Assembly: GCF_001654455.1 (NCBI RefSeq)
Contig: NZ_CP015772.1
Coordinates: forward strand, 2,852,001-2,916,000
Length of the DNA stretch: 64,000 nt
DNA from: Niabella ginsenosidivorans
GTDB taxonomy: Bacteria > Bacteroidota > Bacteroidia > Chitinophagales > Chitinophagaceae
Direction of reading: 5' to 3'
Notes under the pieces: model-generated
Databases searched by the model: none
What the model saw: the letters and a program-made list of their open reading frames with translations, nothing else
What the model was told of the DNA's origin: nothing
Program-made: the position numbers and the translations under genes
Part shown: in pieces, positions 7,989 through 18,422 of the stretch
Position numbering within the stretch: position 1 is the stretch's first letter
Layout of the letters: each line of letters opens with the position of its first letter

Positions 7989-10900
7989 TTGAAGAAGATT
8001 TATTTGTACCGGTCCGGTTTTTTAAGAATTGTATTTTTATTGATCCTCCTTGCTATTATTCCAAAAGTACGGTTGACGGCACAGCTTAAGTTTAAGCATA
8101 TAACTATCGATGAAGGGCTGTCTCAAAACAGCGTTTTATGCATGGTTCAGGATAGAGAAGGGTATATATGGATCGGCACAGAAGATGGATTGAACCGCTA
8201 TGACGGATATGAATTCCGGTATTATAAGCATGACGCCCGCACCCCCAAAACAGTCAGCAACAGTATTATCAATGCTATTGCAGAAGACAAACACGGAAAC
8301 TTATGGATCGGCACTGCGGATGGGCTAAACAGGCTGGACAAAAAGAGCGGAACTTTTACCCGTATTAAAATAACTTCAGAACAGGCCCTGCTGCAAAACC
8401 GTGATTTTATAAATTCCCTTTTCCTGGACACAGCCGATAATCTTTGGATCGGCACCATTGAAGGGTTGAAGTGCTATTCATTAAAATCAGGGCAACTGAC
8501 CACTTTTTCTTTGCAACCGGGCAATACAGGGATCAATACGGATAACAGGCCACAGGCTATTTTTAAGGATAGTGAAGGGCAATTGTGGGTAGGCACTACA
8601 AGCGGGTTATTTCTTTACAACCCGGCAAATGGCCGGCCACTGAAACTTCCGCCCTCCCTGGAACGTTTACAAAAGGATTATATACGCGTAATTAAACAGG
8701 ATTCAGAAAAGCGGATATGGTTTGGATCCGAAACCCGGGGTGTATTTGTTTATGACCCAGCTGATCAAAGCTGCGTTAATTTTACGAGGGGCAGGTTCTC
8801 TGCTAATGGCATTTCAGGCAATACGATCCGTGATATTTTTTTTAAATCAGAAAAAGAGGTATGGTTAGGCACTCCGGAAGGTCTGGGGATATTGAATGCC
8901 ACTACAGGTAAGTATAGTATTCAGGCATATAACTCAGCCGATGAGCAGGGAATCAGTCACAATTCAATCCGTAATTTTTTAAAAGATAATGCCGGTAATA
9001 TATGGTTAGGCACCTATGCCGGCGGTATTAATGTTTATTACCCGGACAATTTAAAGTTTAACCTTATTCCGGCTAAAAGCAAGTATGGCAGCGGGCTTAC
9101 GCACCCGGTTGTAAGCAGTATCCTGGAGGATGAAAGTCATAATTTCTGGATCGGGACAGAGGGCGGCGGTCTGAATTATTATAATGAAAAGCAGTCTTTA
9201 TTCTCCAGTTACCGCGTACCTTCTCCGTTTTTAAACAGCAATAACATCAAGTCTTTAGCCTGGAAAAACAATTATTCTATCTGGGTGGGTACATATAATG
9301 GATTAAACCTCTTTAATATCATTAATAAAACTTTTACAAAATATAGCGCAGGCGATGACCGGTTACTGGGATCTGATCAGATCTATGCTTTAGTGAATAC
9401 CCCTGATGGTTTGTGGATAGGTACAAATGGCGGAGGATTAAGATTCCTGGATCATTCCGGCAGCATTCAGATATACCGGTACAACCCAAAAGATCCTAAC
9501 AGTTTAAGCTCTAATAATATCAATGTTATGATACAGGATCCGCTTAACAACCTTTGGATCGGGACCCAGAAAGGTTTAAACTATTTTGATACCCGGTCTA
9601 AAAAATGTATCAGGTATTATAATATACCCGGGGAAAGGCAAAGCCTGAGCAATAATTCTGTCCTTTCCCTCTATGCGGATTCACGGCATCGGATATGGAT
9701 CGGCACTGAAGGCGGGGGCCTGAATCTGCTGGATCCCAAAGCAAACAGATTTTATGCTGTAACAGAAGCTGACGGTATCGGAAATGACGTGATACATGCT
9801 ATTAATGAAGATGCAAATGGAAATATCTGGGTAAGCTCTAACAAGGGATTGTCCCGCATTAAACTGAATAAGCTGTATGGCCCTTTTGCATCTTCCGATA
9901 TAGAGGTGCTTAATTATATAGCAGCAGACGGGCTTCAAAGCAACCAGTTTTCAACCGGGGCCGGCTTTCGTTCGCAAAACGGGACGTTGTACTTTGGAGG
10001 GATCAACGGAATAAGCTGGTTTGATCCGGATGATATTATTATGAACACCCGCAAACCCGCTATTGTTTTTACAGATATCCGGATCCGGAATAAAAAAGGC
10101 AATCAAACAGATGACCAGTTTTTGTCCGGAGACAATCTATTAGCATTGCCCTATGACCATGGCTCCGTAATATTCAGGTTTGCCGCATTAAATTTTATTA
10201 CCCCGGAAAAAAACAAATATGCTTACCGGTTGCAGGGATTAGAAAATGACGAGGGCTGGCATTATGTAGATGCCCGGCAGCGCCTTGCCACTTATACCAA
10301 TCTAAGCCCCGGCACGTATTACTTCAGGGTAAAAGCCTCTAATAATGATGGCATCTGGAATACGAATGAAAAGGTCATTAAAATAATTGTTTCGCCGCCA
10401 TTCTGGAAAACCTGGTGGGCCTACCTCATTTACCTGTTCATAATAGGCGGGCTTTTATATCTTTTTTATCATTATTCGCTCAAAACGGCCAGATTGAAGA
10501 GTGCGCTTCAGTTTGAGCATTTGAACCATGAAAAAGATATGGAGCTGGCACAGCAGAAAATCAATTTCTTTACCAATATTTCTCATGAGATCAAAACGCC
10601 GCTTACGCTTATTTTAACACCACTGGAAAAGATCATCAGATCCGGTAGGAACAGCAAAATAAAATCACAGCTGCAACTCATACAACGGAATGGCGAGCGG
10701 CTTAGCCGGCTGGTAAACCAGTTATTGGATTTCAGGAAACTGGAATCCGGTAAAATGACCTTGCGGAATACGGAAAATGACCTTGTGGAATTTCTTAAAG
10801 AGATCTGTTTATTATTTGAAGGGCTGGCCAGTCAAAGGAATATAACAGTACAATTTGAATCGTCTTATAATGTACTCTTGCTTTGGTTTGACGCTGAAAA

Positions 10901-12137
10901 ATTAGAAAGAGTGCTCTATAATCTCCTGTCCAATGCGGTTAAGTTTGGGCGTGATAAGGGAACCATTACAGTGCGGCTGAAGCCGGATAGTAATGCCCCG
11001 GGCTTTGTTTGTATAGAAGTGGAAGATGACGGTATTGGTATTGATAAGGAAAATCAGTTCCATTTGTTTGACGGGTTTCAGACCAACCAGGATAAGAATA
11101 TCAATAGTACCGGAACAGGTATTGGGTTGGCTTATTCAAAGGGATTGGTTGAACTGCTGGGAGGAACAATCAGTGTCAGCAGCCGTTTGGCAGAAGAAGG
11201 CCGGCCCGGCTACACCTGCCTTACCGTAAAACTGCCTGTTCAAAAAGAATATTTGATCATTGACACACCTAATGATACTTTCCGGGAAGACTTGTTTTAC
11301 CGGGAGAACCGGGTGGATGAGGAATTGGCTTTTACAGATCATCAGAATAACAGTGAATATGCTGAAAAACAAATCATGCTGGTTGTAGAGGATAATAATG
11401 ATCTTCTACTCTTTATGGCAGATACTTTTTCAAAAAAATTTATAGTATATACAGCCGGCAATGGAAAAGAAGGAATGCTTCGCTTAAAAGAAATACAGCC
11501 TGATATAATCATCAGCGATGTAATGTTGCCGGAAATGGATGGGATCACATTTTGCAAAAAAGTAAAAGCAGATTTCCGGACCAGTCATATCCCTTTTATT
11601 TTATTAACAGCAAGAACACCTGTAATGTATAAAATAGAAGGATATGAAACGGGAGCCGATGATTATATTACCAAGCCATTCAGTCTGGAATTACTTGAAG
11701 TGCGGATCGATAATCTGATAGCATCCCGGAAAGAGCTGGCCCAGCACTTTAAAACCACATTGCTGACATCGCCTCAGATAGCGATCACATCTCCAGATGA
11801 TGCGTTTTTAGCTAAAGTGATGGCATTTATTGAAGACAACGTTACAGAACCGGTATTAAACGTAGAGCAACTTGCAAAAGAACTATGTATGAGCAGGGGC
11901 GCTTTATACAGAAAGGTAAAAGCGCTGACGGGCCAAACTACCATTGAGCTTATCCGGGGCATACGCATTAAGATAGCAGCCCGGCTGCTGCTCCAAAAAA
12001 CCATGAATATTAACGAGGTGGTTTATAGCGTAGGCTTTACTGATGCCGATTATTTCCGGAAATGTTTTAAAGAACAGTTTGGTGTTACCCCGCGGGAATA
12101 TATGAACCAAAAAAATACTGAGCGTATAGAAGAATAA
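7989..12137 (+). CDS. Hybrid two-component system sensor/regulator (HTCS) of locus 1
   Basis: This 1382-residue one-protein sensor and regulator spans the inner membrane. A signal peptide or anchor (about 1-31) precedes a periplasmic two-propeller sensor with about 14 'IWIGT-GLN' repeats (about 40-690), then a Y_Y_Y domain. One transmembrane helix (WWAYLIYLFIIGGLLYLFYH) follows. HisKA has the phospho-accepting His866 in NISHEIKTPLTLIL. The ATPase shows NLLSNAVKFG, DDGIGID and GTGIGLAYSKG. The receiver has Asp1177 in IIISDVMLPEMDG. An AraC helix-turn-helix ends the protein (VVYSVGFTDADYFRKCFKEQ). It starts with TTG. HTCS proteins typically bind oligosaccharide products and activate the adjacent susCD operon, which fits the genes at 12.2-22.3 kb. 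Confidence 0.95.
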   Translation: MKKIYLYRSGFLRIVFLLILLAIIPKVRLTAQLKFKHITIDEGLSQNSVLCMVQDREGYIWIGTEDGLNRYDGYEFRYYKHDARTPKTVSNSIINAIAEDKHGNLWIGTADGLNRLDKKSGTFTRIKITSEQALLQNRDFINSLFLDTADNLWIGTIEGLKCYSLKSGQLTTFSLQPGNTGINTDNRPQAIFKDSEGQLWVGTTSGLFLYNPANGRPLKLPPSLERLQKDYIRVIKQDSEKRIWFGSETRGVFVYDPADQSCVNFTRGRFSANGISGNTIRDIFFKSEKEVWLGTPEGLGILNATTGKYSIQAYNSADEQGISHNSIRNFLKDNAGNIWLGTYAGGINVYYPDNLKFNLIPAKSKYGSGLTHPVVSSILEDESHNFWIGTEGGGLNYYNEKQSLFSSYRVPSPFLNSNNIKSLAWKNNYSIWVGTYNGLNLFNIINKTFTKYSAGDDRLLGSDQIYALVNTPDGLWIGTNGGGLRFLDHSGSIQIYRYNPKDPNSLSSNNINVMIQDPLNNLWIGTQKGLNYFDTRSKKCIRYYNIPGERQSLSNNSVLSLYADSRHRIWIGTEGGGLNLLDPKANRFYAVTEADGIGNDVIHAINEDANGNIWVSSNKGLSRIKLNKLYGPFASSDIEVLNYIAADGLQSNQFSTGAGFRSQNGTLYFGGINGISWFDPDDIIMNTRKPAIVFTDIRIRNKKGNQTDDQFLSGDNLLALPYDHGSVIFRFAALNFITPEKNKYAYRLQGLENDEGWHYVDARQRLATYTNLSPGTYYFRVKASNNDGIWNTNEKVIKIIVSPPFWKTWWAYLIYLFIIGGLLYLFYHYSLKTARLKSALQFEHLNHEKDMELAQQKINFFTNISHEIKTPLTLILTPLEKIIRSGRNSKIKSQLQLIQRNGERLSRLVNQLLDFRKLESGKMTLRNTENDLVEFLKEICLLFEGLASQRNITVQFESSYNVLLLWFDAEKLERVLYNLLSNAVKFGRDKGTITVRLKPDSNAPGFVCIEVEDDGIGIDKENQFHLFDGFQTNQDKNINSTGTGIGLAYSKGLVELLGGTISVSSRLAEEGRPGYTCLTVKLPVQKEYLIIDTPNDTFREDLFYRENRVDEELAFTDHQNNSEYAEKQIMLVVEDNNDLLLFMADTFSKKFIVYTAGNGKEGMLRLKEIQPDIIISDVMLPEMDGITFCKKVKADFRTSHIPFILLTARTPVMYKIEGYETGADDYITKPFSLELLEVRIDNLIASRKELAQHFKTTLLTSPQIAITSPDDAFLAKVMAFIEDNVTEPVLNVEQLAKELCMSRGALYRKVKALTGQTTIELIRGIRIKIAARLLLQKTMNINEVVYSVGFTDADYFRKCFKEQFGVTPREYMNQKNTERIEE

Positions 12138-12165
12138 AAAACCGTTTAGCTGTATCAACAGCAGC

Positions 12166-14844
12166 TTAATATATTTTTCTTACCTGGATCCCATTGAGCA
12201 CAGGTTCTCCTTCAATAGGAGTAAATACAATAGTGATCCCCTTATTCTGTTGTGCACTTACGGTAGTGGTAAAACTTACGGCACGCTCCGGCACCATGTA
12301 TTGCTGATTGGATAATGGTGAAAGGAACGGTCCTCCGTTTATGTCTACATTAAATGTACGCACACTAAAATGATCCGGTGCAGCTTCACTGCCTGACAGG
12401 TTATAAACAAGGGTTTCGTGTTGCCGGGGTGAATGGAGCTCCGCAAAATGCAATGTAATGGTATAGACTCCATCAGGAACATCCATTTTAAATTGTTTGA
12501 TGCCTTCCCGCTGGGTAGCATATACCGGGTCCAGACCGGTGCCCAGCATATTTTTATCAGAGCCATAGGCTACCCTGCTGTCTTTCTTTTTAAACACATG
12601 ACCTCCTATATATCCCCAACTGCCTTTGGCATATTCTTTTTCCGGCAGCCATATTTCATGATCTGCCGGATCGTAAAAATAGCGTTGATCCCCCAGGTTT
12701 ACATTTAATGAAGTAAACGGCAGGTCTTTATCATTAAGCCGCGTGGGTATTATTTGAAAATCAATAGTAGCCTGATCAGTAACCTTTCCATCTCCGGAAG
12801 CAGCCTGCAGCAGATTGGGGCCATTTATAAAGGGTACCTGAAAAACAGCAATCCCAGACCGGGGTTTTGCAGTGCCCAGCGTTTGGCCATTTAATTTCAA
12901 CACTATCTCCTCCTGATTGCTGAACACCTGTACAGGTTGCGTACAGACCGGCTTATTGCCTGGCCGGGCAATACCGGCTCTCAGATCCCATTCAGGTGAA
13001 CCGATATGCAGGTAAGGCGTTTTTAACAGGTTGGCCTGGTAAAAACGGTACGCATCTTTTACTTTTCGATCCATTGTTAAAACCCCTTTGCTGTTGATAT
13101 GCGGGGTACTTTCGGCGCGCGTTTCAGAGCTGAAATCCGCCAGGTTCCAGATCACAGCACCGGCTATAAAGGGTTTGCTGCGGATCGTTTCCAGGTAAGC
13201 CCGGTGGTAAGCCGTGGCATATTCTACTGTTTTATCAAATCTTACCGGAGAAGAGCTATGCAGGCGATTGTCTGCATCTGCGCCATATTCGGTAATCAGC
13301 AACGGCTTCTGCGGCAGTTCCCTGTGGTGCCATTCTACAAACCGCTCAAAATCCTTAAAGTTCCCGGTGTACCATCCCTGGTAGCAGTTCCAGCCTACCA
13401 GCATCGGGATCTTTGTCAGCTGAAGCCGGTTGTATAAATCAAAATCAGCATGGTTCGGGATTAGGGTATACCGGTAAGGGTCTTCTTTACGGGTAAGCAG
13501 CTCCAGTTTCCGGGCCAGGCTGGTGATTTTCTTAAAATAAGCTTCCTGTTCAGGGCTTCCTTTCTCATACCGGGGCCTTAACAGCACTTCATTCATGTAG
13601 GCCCATATGATCAGGCTGGGATGATTAAAATTCTGACGGATCATTTCCAGGTGCATATTCAGGGCATTACGGGCAAAATCTTCAGATTCAGAGATCCTGT
13701 TAACAACAGGCGTTTCAACAGATGCGAGGATGCCGAGCCGGTCACAGGCTTCTATTACAGCCGGATCCTGGGGATAATGAGCAATACGTAAAAAATTGCC
13801 TCCCATTTGTTTTAACAGCTCTACATCATGTATATGCATTGCCCTGGACAAAGCATTGCCCATACCTGCATAATCCTGGTGGCGGCTGGTTCCGATGAGC
13901 TTTAAAGGTTTACCATTCAGAAAAAACCCTTTTGCTGCATCAAACCGATACCAGCGGAAGCCCAAAGGGTTTACTACTTCATCAAGTATCTTCCCGGTAT
14001 GACGATCGGTTAACTGCGCGCTGATTCGGTACAGGTAAGGCGCATCGGGCGACCACAACCTGGGATGAGCAACATTCATATTCCGGAGAAAAGCTGTTTT
14101 TTCGCCGGGATTTACGTGGTACACGATAGTGTCCTGTGCAATAGTCATACCGGCTGCATCCGTTAAACGGTGGGTAAGTGTAAGTTCTTTCCGCTGCCCG
14201 GAATTGTTGACAAAGCTCCCCCGGATCGTTACGGATGCCTGCTCCGCACTAACGGTAGGCGTGGTAATAAAGACCCCGCCAGAACCATGATCGCCCATGT
14301 TGAAATGGACCTTATTCAGCGCGATGACCTGTACATCCCTGTAAATACCTCCGAAAAAAGTAAAATCGCCTGATAAAGGAGGGATCGTTTCGTTTTCACT
14401 GTTATCCGCCTTTATAAGCAGCTCATTTGCTGCACCCGCTTTATAAGAAAGATACGCTGACGCCGGAATGCAAAAGGCGGTATACCCTCCTTTATGACTT
14501 CCCGCAGGTTTACCATTTATATAGACATCCGCCTGTTGGGCCACACCATTAAAAAAAAGATAGATATCCTTATCCTTCCACCCGGATGGGATATATAATT
14601 TTTTTTTGTACCAGCCGGTGCCCCGGTAATAGCCGGGTTCATCATCTTCGGTGTCCTGCGTATTCCAGGTATGCGGAACAGTAATCCATGTCCACCCGGC
14701 TGCATTACTATCAGCCGGCTGCATGCTTTCGTTACCTAAATGAAATTCCCAGTTGCTGTTCAATGTTTGCGTTATTCTTTGTGCCTCAGACGGCATCGCA
14801 ACAGCTAACAACATAAATAATGGCAACAAACTCCTTTTGTTCAT
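12166..14844 (-). CDS. Secreted glycoside hydrolase family 2 enzyme with C-terminal malectin-like domain
   Basis: The ATG at 14844 is chosen because it begins a clean signal peptide (MNKRSLLPLFMLLAVAMPSE, then AQ); the frame is open further upstream, to 14934. The 892-residue protein has the GH2 order of sugar-binding jelly roll, Ig-like domain and TIM barrel. The barrel contains the general acid/base Glu419 (WAYMNEVLL) and the nucleophile Glu519 (LLITEYGAD), 100 residues apart as expected. A malectin-like carbohydrate-binding domain lies near the C-terminus (LNVNLGDQRYFYDP, then GGHVFKKKDSRVAYGSDKN). GH2 covers beta-galactosidases, beta-glucuronidases and others, and the sequence alone does not decide. 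It is transcribed convergently with the HTCS and divergently from susC, so it is probably part of locus 1. Confidence 0.9.
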   Translation of the reverse strand: MNKRSLLPLFMLLAVAMPSEAQRITQTLNSNWEFHLGNESMQPADSNAAGWTWITVPHTWNTQDTEDDEPGYYRGTGWYKKKLYIPSGWKDKDIYLFFNGVAQQADVYINGKPAGSHKGGYTAFCIPASAYLSYKAGAANELLIKADNSENETIPPLSGDFTFFGGIYRDVQVIALNKVHFNMGDHGSGGVFITTPTVSAEQASVTIRGSFVNNSGQRKELTLTHRLTDAAGMTIAQDTIVYHVNPGEKTAFLRNMNVAHPRLWSPDAPYLYRISAQLTDRHTGKILDEVVNPLGFRWYRFDAAKGFFLNGKPLKLIGTSRHQDYAGMGNALSRAMHIHDVELLKQMGGNFLRIAHYPQDPAVIEACDRLGILASVETPVVNRISESEDFARNALNMHLEMIRQNFNHPSLIIWAYMNEVLLRPRYEKGSPEQEAYFKKITSLARKLELLTRKEDPYRYTLIPNHADFDLYNRLQLTKIPMLVGWNCYQGWYTGNFKDFERFVEWHHRELPQKPLLITEYGADADNRLHSSSPVRFDKTVEYATAYHRAYLETIRSKPFIAGAVIWNLADFSSETRAESTPHINSKGVLTMDRKVKDAYRFYQANLLKTPYLHIGSPEWDLRAGIARPGNKPVCTQPVQVFSNQEEIVLKLNGQTLGTAKPRSGIAVFQVPFINGPNLLQAASGDGKVTDQATIDFQIIPTRLNDKDLPFTSLNVNLGDQRYFYDPADHEIWLPEKEYAKGSWGYIGGHVFKKKDSRVAYGSDKNMLGTGLDPVYATQREGIKQFKMDVPDGVYTITLHFAELHSPRQHETLVYNLSGSEAAPDHFSVRTFNVDINGGPFLSPLSNQQYMVPERAVSFTTTVSAQQNKGITIVFTPIEGEPVLNGIQVRKIY

Positions 14845-15244
14845 GTATGGATCCATTTTTATCGGGATGACTGGATAACTGCGGTGGCTGCGCGTGGGAT
14901 TATTCCCCGGGTACTTCAAACAATACCCTACCACGCGGTTTCCTGATGCCGGCAGTTGTCCGGCCTCAATATTAGATCATAACAGCAAATCAGATACAGG
15001 TCATTTGGCGCTGTTTTACCGGTCATTTTCATCATATTATGGGCACACTATTTTGTAGTTAAGCCATGATCCCGGGTTTTCATGCAGCAGTTATTGGTGC
15101 ATCTGTCGGGTAAATTTGGATGAAATGTCAGGTAGGTCTGCTTCAGTGCGCGCTTATCTTTGACGGTATAAACGTTACTACCTGTTTACGTTCCTTTTTT
15201 AACGATTGCCTGATTGATTCCGCTTGCTGTTCACATATTAATAT
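14845..15244. other. Divergent intergenic region between GH2 gene and susC
   Basis: About 400 bp without a convincing gene. It must hold the promoters for the GH2 gene (leftward) and the susCD operon (rightward), and presumably the HTCS binding sites. I could not pick out a specific operator by eye. Confidence 0.5.
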
Positions 15245-15451
15245 ATGAATCGAAAATTATTTATCCTATTGCTTGTTGTGCCTGCGGCTTGTTTAGCAGC
15301 TGCCTTTGATAGTGCAGAGGCCCGCTTCAAAGCGGCCCTGCAATTTAAGATCATTAAAAGGGTTCCCCGGTACCGGAAAGCAATCAATTGCAAAGAAGTA
15401 TTAAAAATCGGTTTAAGTCCGCTTTCAGAATATCAACCAATATACATATGA
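15245..15451 (+). CDS. Possible small leader ORF ending inside the susC start codon
   Basis: This is a 68-codon frame with an ATG start. The N-terminus is signal-like (MNRKLFILLLVVPAACLAAA) and is followed by a basic tail. Its TGA overlaps the susC start as ATGA (15448-15451), the classic arrangement for translational coupling. I recognise no family, and the second half could simply be untranslated leader. It may be a genuine leader peptide or small secreted protein, or chance. Confidence 0.3.
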   Translation: MNRKLFILLLVVPAACLAAAFDSAEARFKAALQFKIIKRVPRYRKAINCKEVLKIGLSPLSEYQPIYI

Positions 15452-18405
15452 AGCATTTTTATCAAAAGATGATGGGGCTGATGACGGTGCTCCTGCTGTC
15501 TTCGGCGTTTCTGTCGAATTTTAGTTACGCCCAAACAGGCATAAGGGTAACCGGCGTGGTAACAGATGAAACCAATATGCCGCTTACCGGCGTTAGTATT
15601 ACTATCCCGGAGCGAACAGGCGGTACCCTTACTGACGTAAACGGAAACTTTTCCATCACGGTTCCTGATGAACAGTCAGTATTGCAGTTTACCTATACCG
15701 GTTTTACAACACAGGAACGAAAGGTAGGATCGACCCGTAATTTTAAAATAGCGATGCAGGCCGATTCCAGGAGCTTAAACGAGGTAGTAGTGGTGGGTTA
15801 CGGTACCCAAAAACGAAAAGACATAACCGGCGCGGTGGTGTCAGTAGACCGTAAACGGCTCGAAAACCTGCCGAACACCAACATATCGCAGGCTTTGGAG
15901 GGAGCTGTGCCGGGCCTTACGGTTACCCAGACAGCCGGAGGAGCAGAAGGGAACAGCAACACCTTATTAATAAGAGGCAAACGATCCATTACAGCCAGCA
16001 ATAACCCACTGCTTATTCTGGACGGTATCCCCTATAACGGGAGCCTCACCGATCTGAATCCTTCAGACGTTGAAAATATAGAAATCCTTAAAGACGCATC
16101 TGCCGCCGGCATTTATGGTTCACGCGGTGCCAACGGGGTTATCCTGGTTACAACAAAAAAAGGGCGGAGCGGGAAGCCCGTCATCAGTTACAACGGCAGT
16201 TACGGTATTGAAAAAATGGGGATGGTGCCCAGAGTGCTTTCACCAACGGAGTTTTACAACTTTAAGAAAGAACGGAACCCGTCAACCATTACCCTTTCCG
16301 AGCAGGAAATCTATGATTCGGGCAATTTTCCCAATTACCTGCAATTAGCTACACGCACTGGCAGCCGTAATCAGCAGAACATTTCTGTAAGCGGCGGTGG
16401 CAACCATTCCAGATTTTATGTTTCAGCGGATTACCTGGATGTTGCCGGCATTGCGATAAATGACCATTTCCGCAGAGTAAGCACAAAGGCGAACATCGAT
16501 GTGGATATTACGAAATGGCTTAGTTTCGGAACAACAAACACGCTTACTTATGATGACCGGAGTGGCTTATCCCCTACATTTACGGGCGATTACAGCGTAA
16601 TCACTTTTAACCCGCTGACGAGCCCTTATAACCCCGATGGTTCCCTTACAATATACCCCTGGCCGGAGACGGTTTATTACGCGAATCCTTTGGCGCCTAC
16701 CCTTGCCTCCAATTCAAATCATACCTATTCAATATTCAATACCAGTTATGCCGTTATCCGGTTCCCTGTAAAGGGATTATCGTACCGGATCAATACAGGC
16801 ATCCGGTATGCATCCGCTCAAAATAATACCTATTACGGGCGCAATACCAAAACGGGTCTGGAAAACCAGGGCAGCGCTACCACTGACGCCAGCCTGGATC
16901 TTGACTATACCATTGAAAACCTGTTGTATTACAACCGGATCTTTGGAAAGCATAAAATAGACTTTACCGGTCTGTATAGCCTGGAAAACAACCGTTCAAC
17001 GGACAATACTTTAAAATCCAGCGGCTTTCCAAATGATGTGCTTACCTGGTACCAGGCAAACGTTGCTCTAAAACTCGTTCCCAGCAGCGACTATTCCAAC
17101 AGGACGTTGCTGTCTCAGATGGGAAGGCTGAACTATAGTTATAATGAAAAATACATGGTTACCCTTACCACCAGGCGCGATGGATCTTCCGCCTTTGGAG
17201 AGAACCGGAAGTATGGATTCTTTCCTATGGCATCCCTGGGGTGGAATATCAGCAGTGAGCCCTTTATGAAAGAAATAACGTTTGTAACAAACCTGAAATT
17301 ACGCGTTTCCTGTGGTAAAAACGGGAACCAGGCGGTAAGTCCGTATAATACCCTGGCGGGTCTTACTACCCGTTCCTATGTTAACGGCGTCAATCCTGCG
17401 CCGGGATACATCCCTACCAAACTGGCCGATAAAACCCTGCATTGGGAAACCACCAAAACCTTTAATACAGGGCTTGATTTTGACCTGTTCCGGGAACGGA
17501 TCACCGGTTCTATCGATGTTTATTCAGCAAGAACCTATGACCTTTTGCTGCGGCGCTCCGTATCCACCATATCCGGTGTCAGCAGCATTGTTCAGAATAT
17601 TGGAAAGACCGCCAATAAAGGTATTGATCTGGGTATTAACAGCATCAACATAAAAACAAAAGCCTTTAGCTGGTCCAGCAATATTACGTTCTCCCTTAAC
17701 AGGAACAAGATTGTAGACCTTTATGGCAATGGGCAAAATGACACGCTGAACAACTGGTTCATCGGTCACCCCATCGATAATAATTTTTCCTACAAGTACG
17801 GCGGTGTGTGGCAGCTTACCGATGATGTAAGCCAATCGCCGCAGCCCAATACCCAGCCCGGTTATGCCAAGGTGGTGGACATTAATGGAGATGGAAAGAT
17901 CACCGGTTCCGACCGCACCTTACTACCGGGGGTACAGCCGGCATTTACTTATGGTTTGGGAAACACTTTTGAGTACCACAATTGGTCGCTTTATGTTTTC
18001 GTCAACGGCGTACAGGGCGTAACCAAGCAAAATAATACCCTGTATGATGCCGTTAATACAGCCGTTGAGAAAAATACGTTTGCAAAAAATTACTGGACTC
18101 CTACCAACCCAACCAATGAGTATTATGCAAATGCAAACATCCCCGAAAATTATAATCCTAATATTTATGGTGTACGCATTTTTCAAAATGCAAGTTATCT
18201 GCGGGTGCGGGATATTATACTGACTTGCTCCCTACCGGCCGGCTTCCAAAAAAACATAGGAACCAGCCGCTGCAAAGTTTACCTGGAAGCCCGCAATCTC
18301 TTTACCATTACTCCCTGGAAAGGCTTTGACCCGGAACTATCAAGCTCAACAGAGGGCATCCCGCTTCAAAAGGAATTTGTTTTTGGCATTAATGTAAGCC
18401 TGTAA
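15448..18405 (+). CDS. SusC/RagA-family TonB-dependent outer-membrane transporter (locus 1)
   Basis: This outer-membrane transporter imports oligosaccharides captured by its SusD partner and is energised by TonB. The ATG at 15448 begins a signal peptide (MKHFYQKMMGLMTVLLLSSA). An earlier in-frame TTG at 15388 would add 20 non-signal residues. After cleavage comes a carboxypeptidase-regulatory-like domain (VTGVVTDETNMPLTGVSITI), the SusC-specific stretch NEVVVVGYGTQKRKDITGAV, the plug with EILKDASAAGIYGSRGANG, and a long barrel ending in FVFGINVSL. At 985 residues it is full length. It lies 17 bp upstream of susD. Confidence 0.95.
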   Translation: MKHFYQKMMGLMTVLLLSSAFLSNFSYAQTGIRVTGVVTDETNMPLTGVSITIPERTGGTLTDVNGNFSITVPDEQSVLQFTYTGFTTQERKVGSTRNFKIAMQADSRSLNEVVVVGYGTQKRKDITGAVVSVDRKRLENLPNTNISQALEGAVPGLTVTQTAGGAEGNSNTLLIRGKRSITASNNPLLILDGIPYNGSLTDLNPSDVENIEILKDASAAGIYGSRGANGVILVTTKKGRSGKPVISYNGSYGIEKMGMVPRVLSPTEFYNFKKERNPSTITLSEQEIYDSGNFPNYLQLATRTGSRNQQNISVSGGGNHSRFYVSADYLDVAGIAINDHFRRVSTKANIDVDITKWLSFGTTNTLTYDDRSGLSPTFTGDYSVITFNPLTSPYNPDGSLTIYPWPETVYYANPLAPTLASNSNHTYSIFNTSYAVIRFPVKGLSYRINTGIRYASAQNNTYYGRNTKTGLENQGSATTDASLDLDYTIENLLYYNRIFGKHKIDFTGLYSLENNRSTDNTLKSSGFPNDVLTWYQANVALKLVPSSDYSNRTLLSQMGRLNYSYNEKYMVTLTTRRDGSSAFGENRKYGFFPMASLGWNISSEPFMKEITFVTNLKLRVSCGKNGNQAVSPYNTLAGLTTRSYVNGVNPAPGYIPTKLADKTLHWETTKTFNTGLDFDLFRERITGSIDVYSARTYDLLLRRSVSTISGVSSIVQNIGKTANKGIDLGINSINIKTKAFSWSSNITFSLNRNKIVDLYGNGQNDTLNNWFIGHPIDNNFSYKYGGVWQLTDDVSQSPQPNTQPGYAKVVDINGDGKITGSDRTLLPGVQPAFTYGLGNTFEYHNWSLYVFVNGVQGVTKQNNTLYDAVNTAVEKNTFAKNYWTPTNPTNEYYANANIPENYNPNIYGVRIFQNASYLRVRDIILTCSLPAGFQKNIGTSRCKVYLEARNLFTITPWKGFDPELSSSTEGIPLQKEFVFGINVSL

Positions 18406-18422
18406 TTATTAAAAAAATCACT

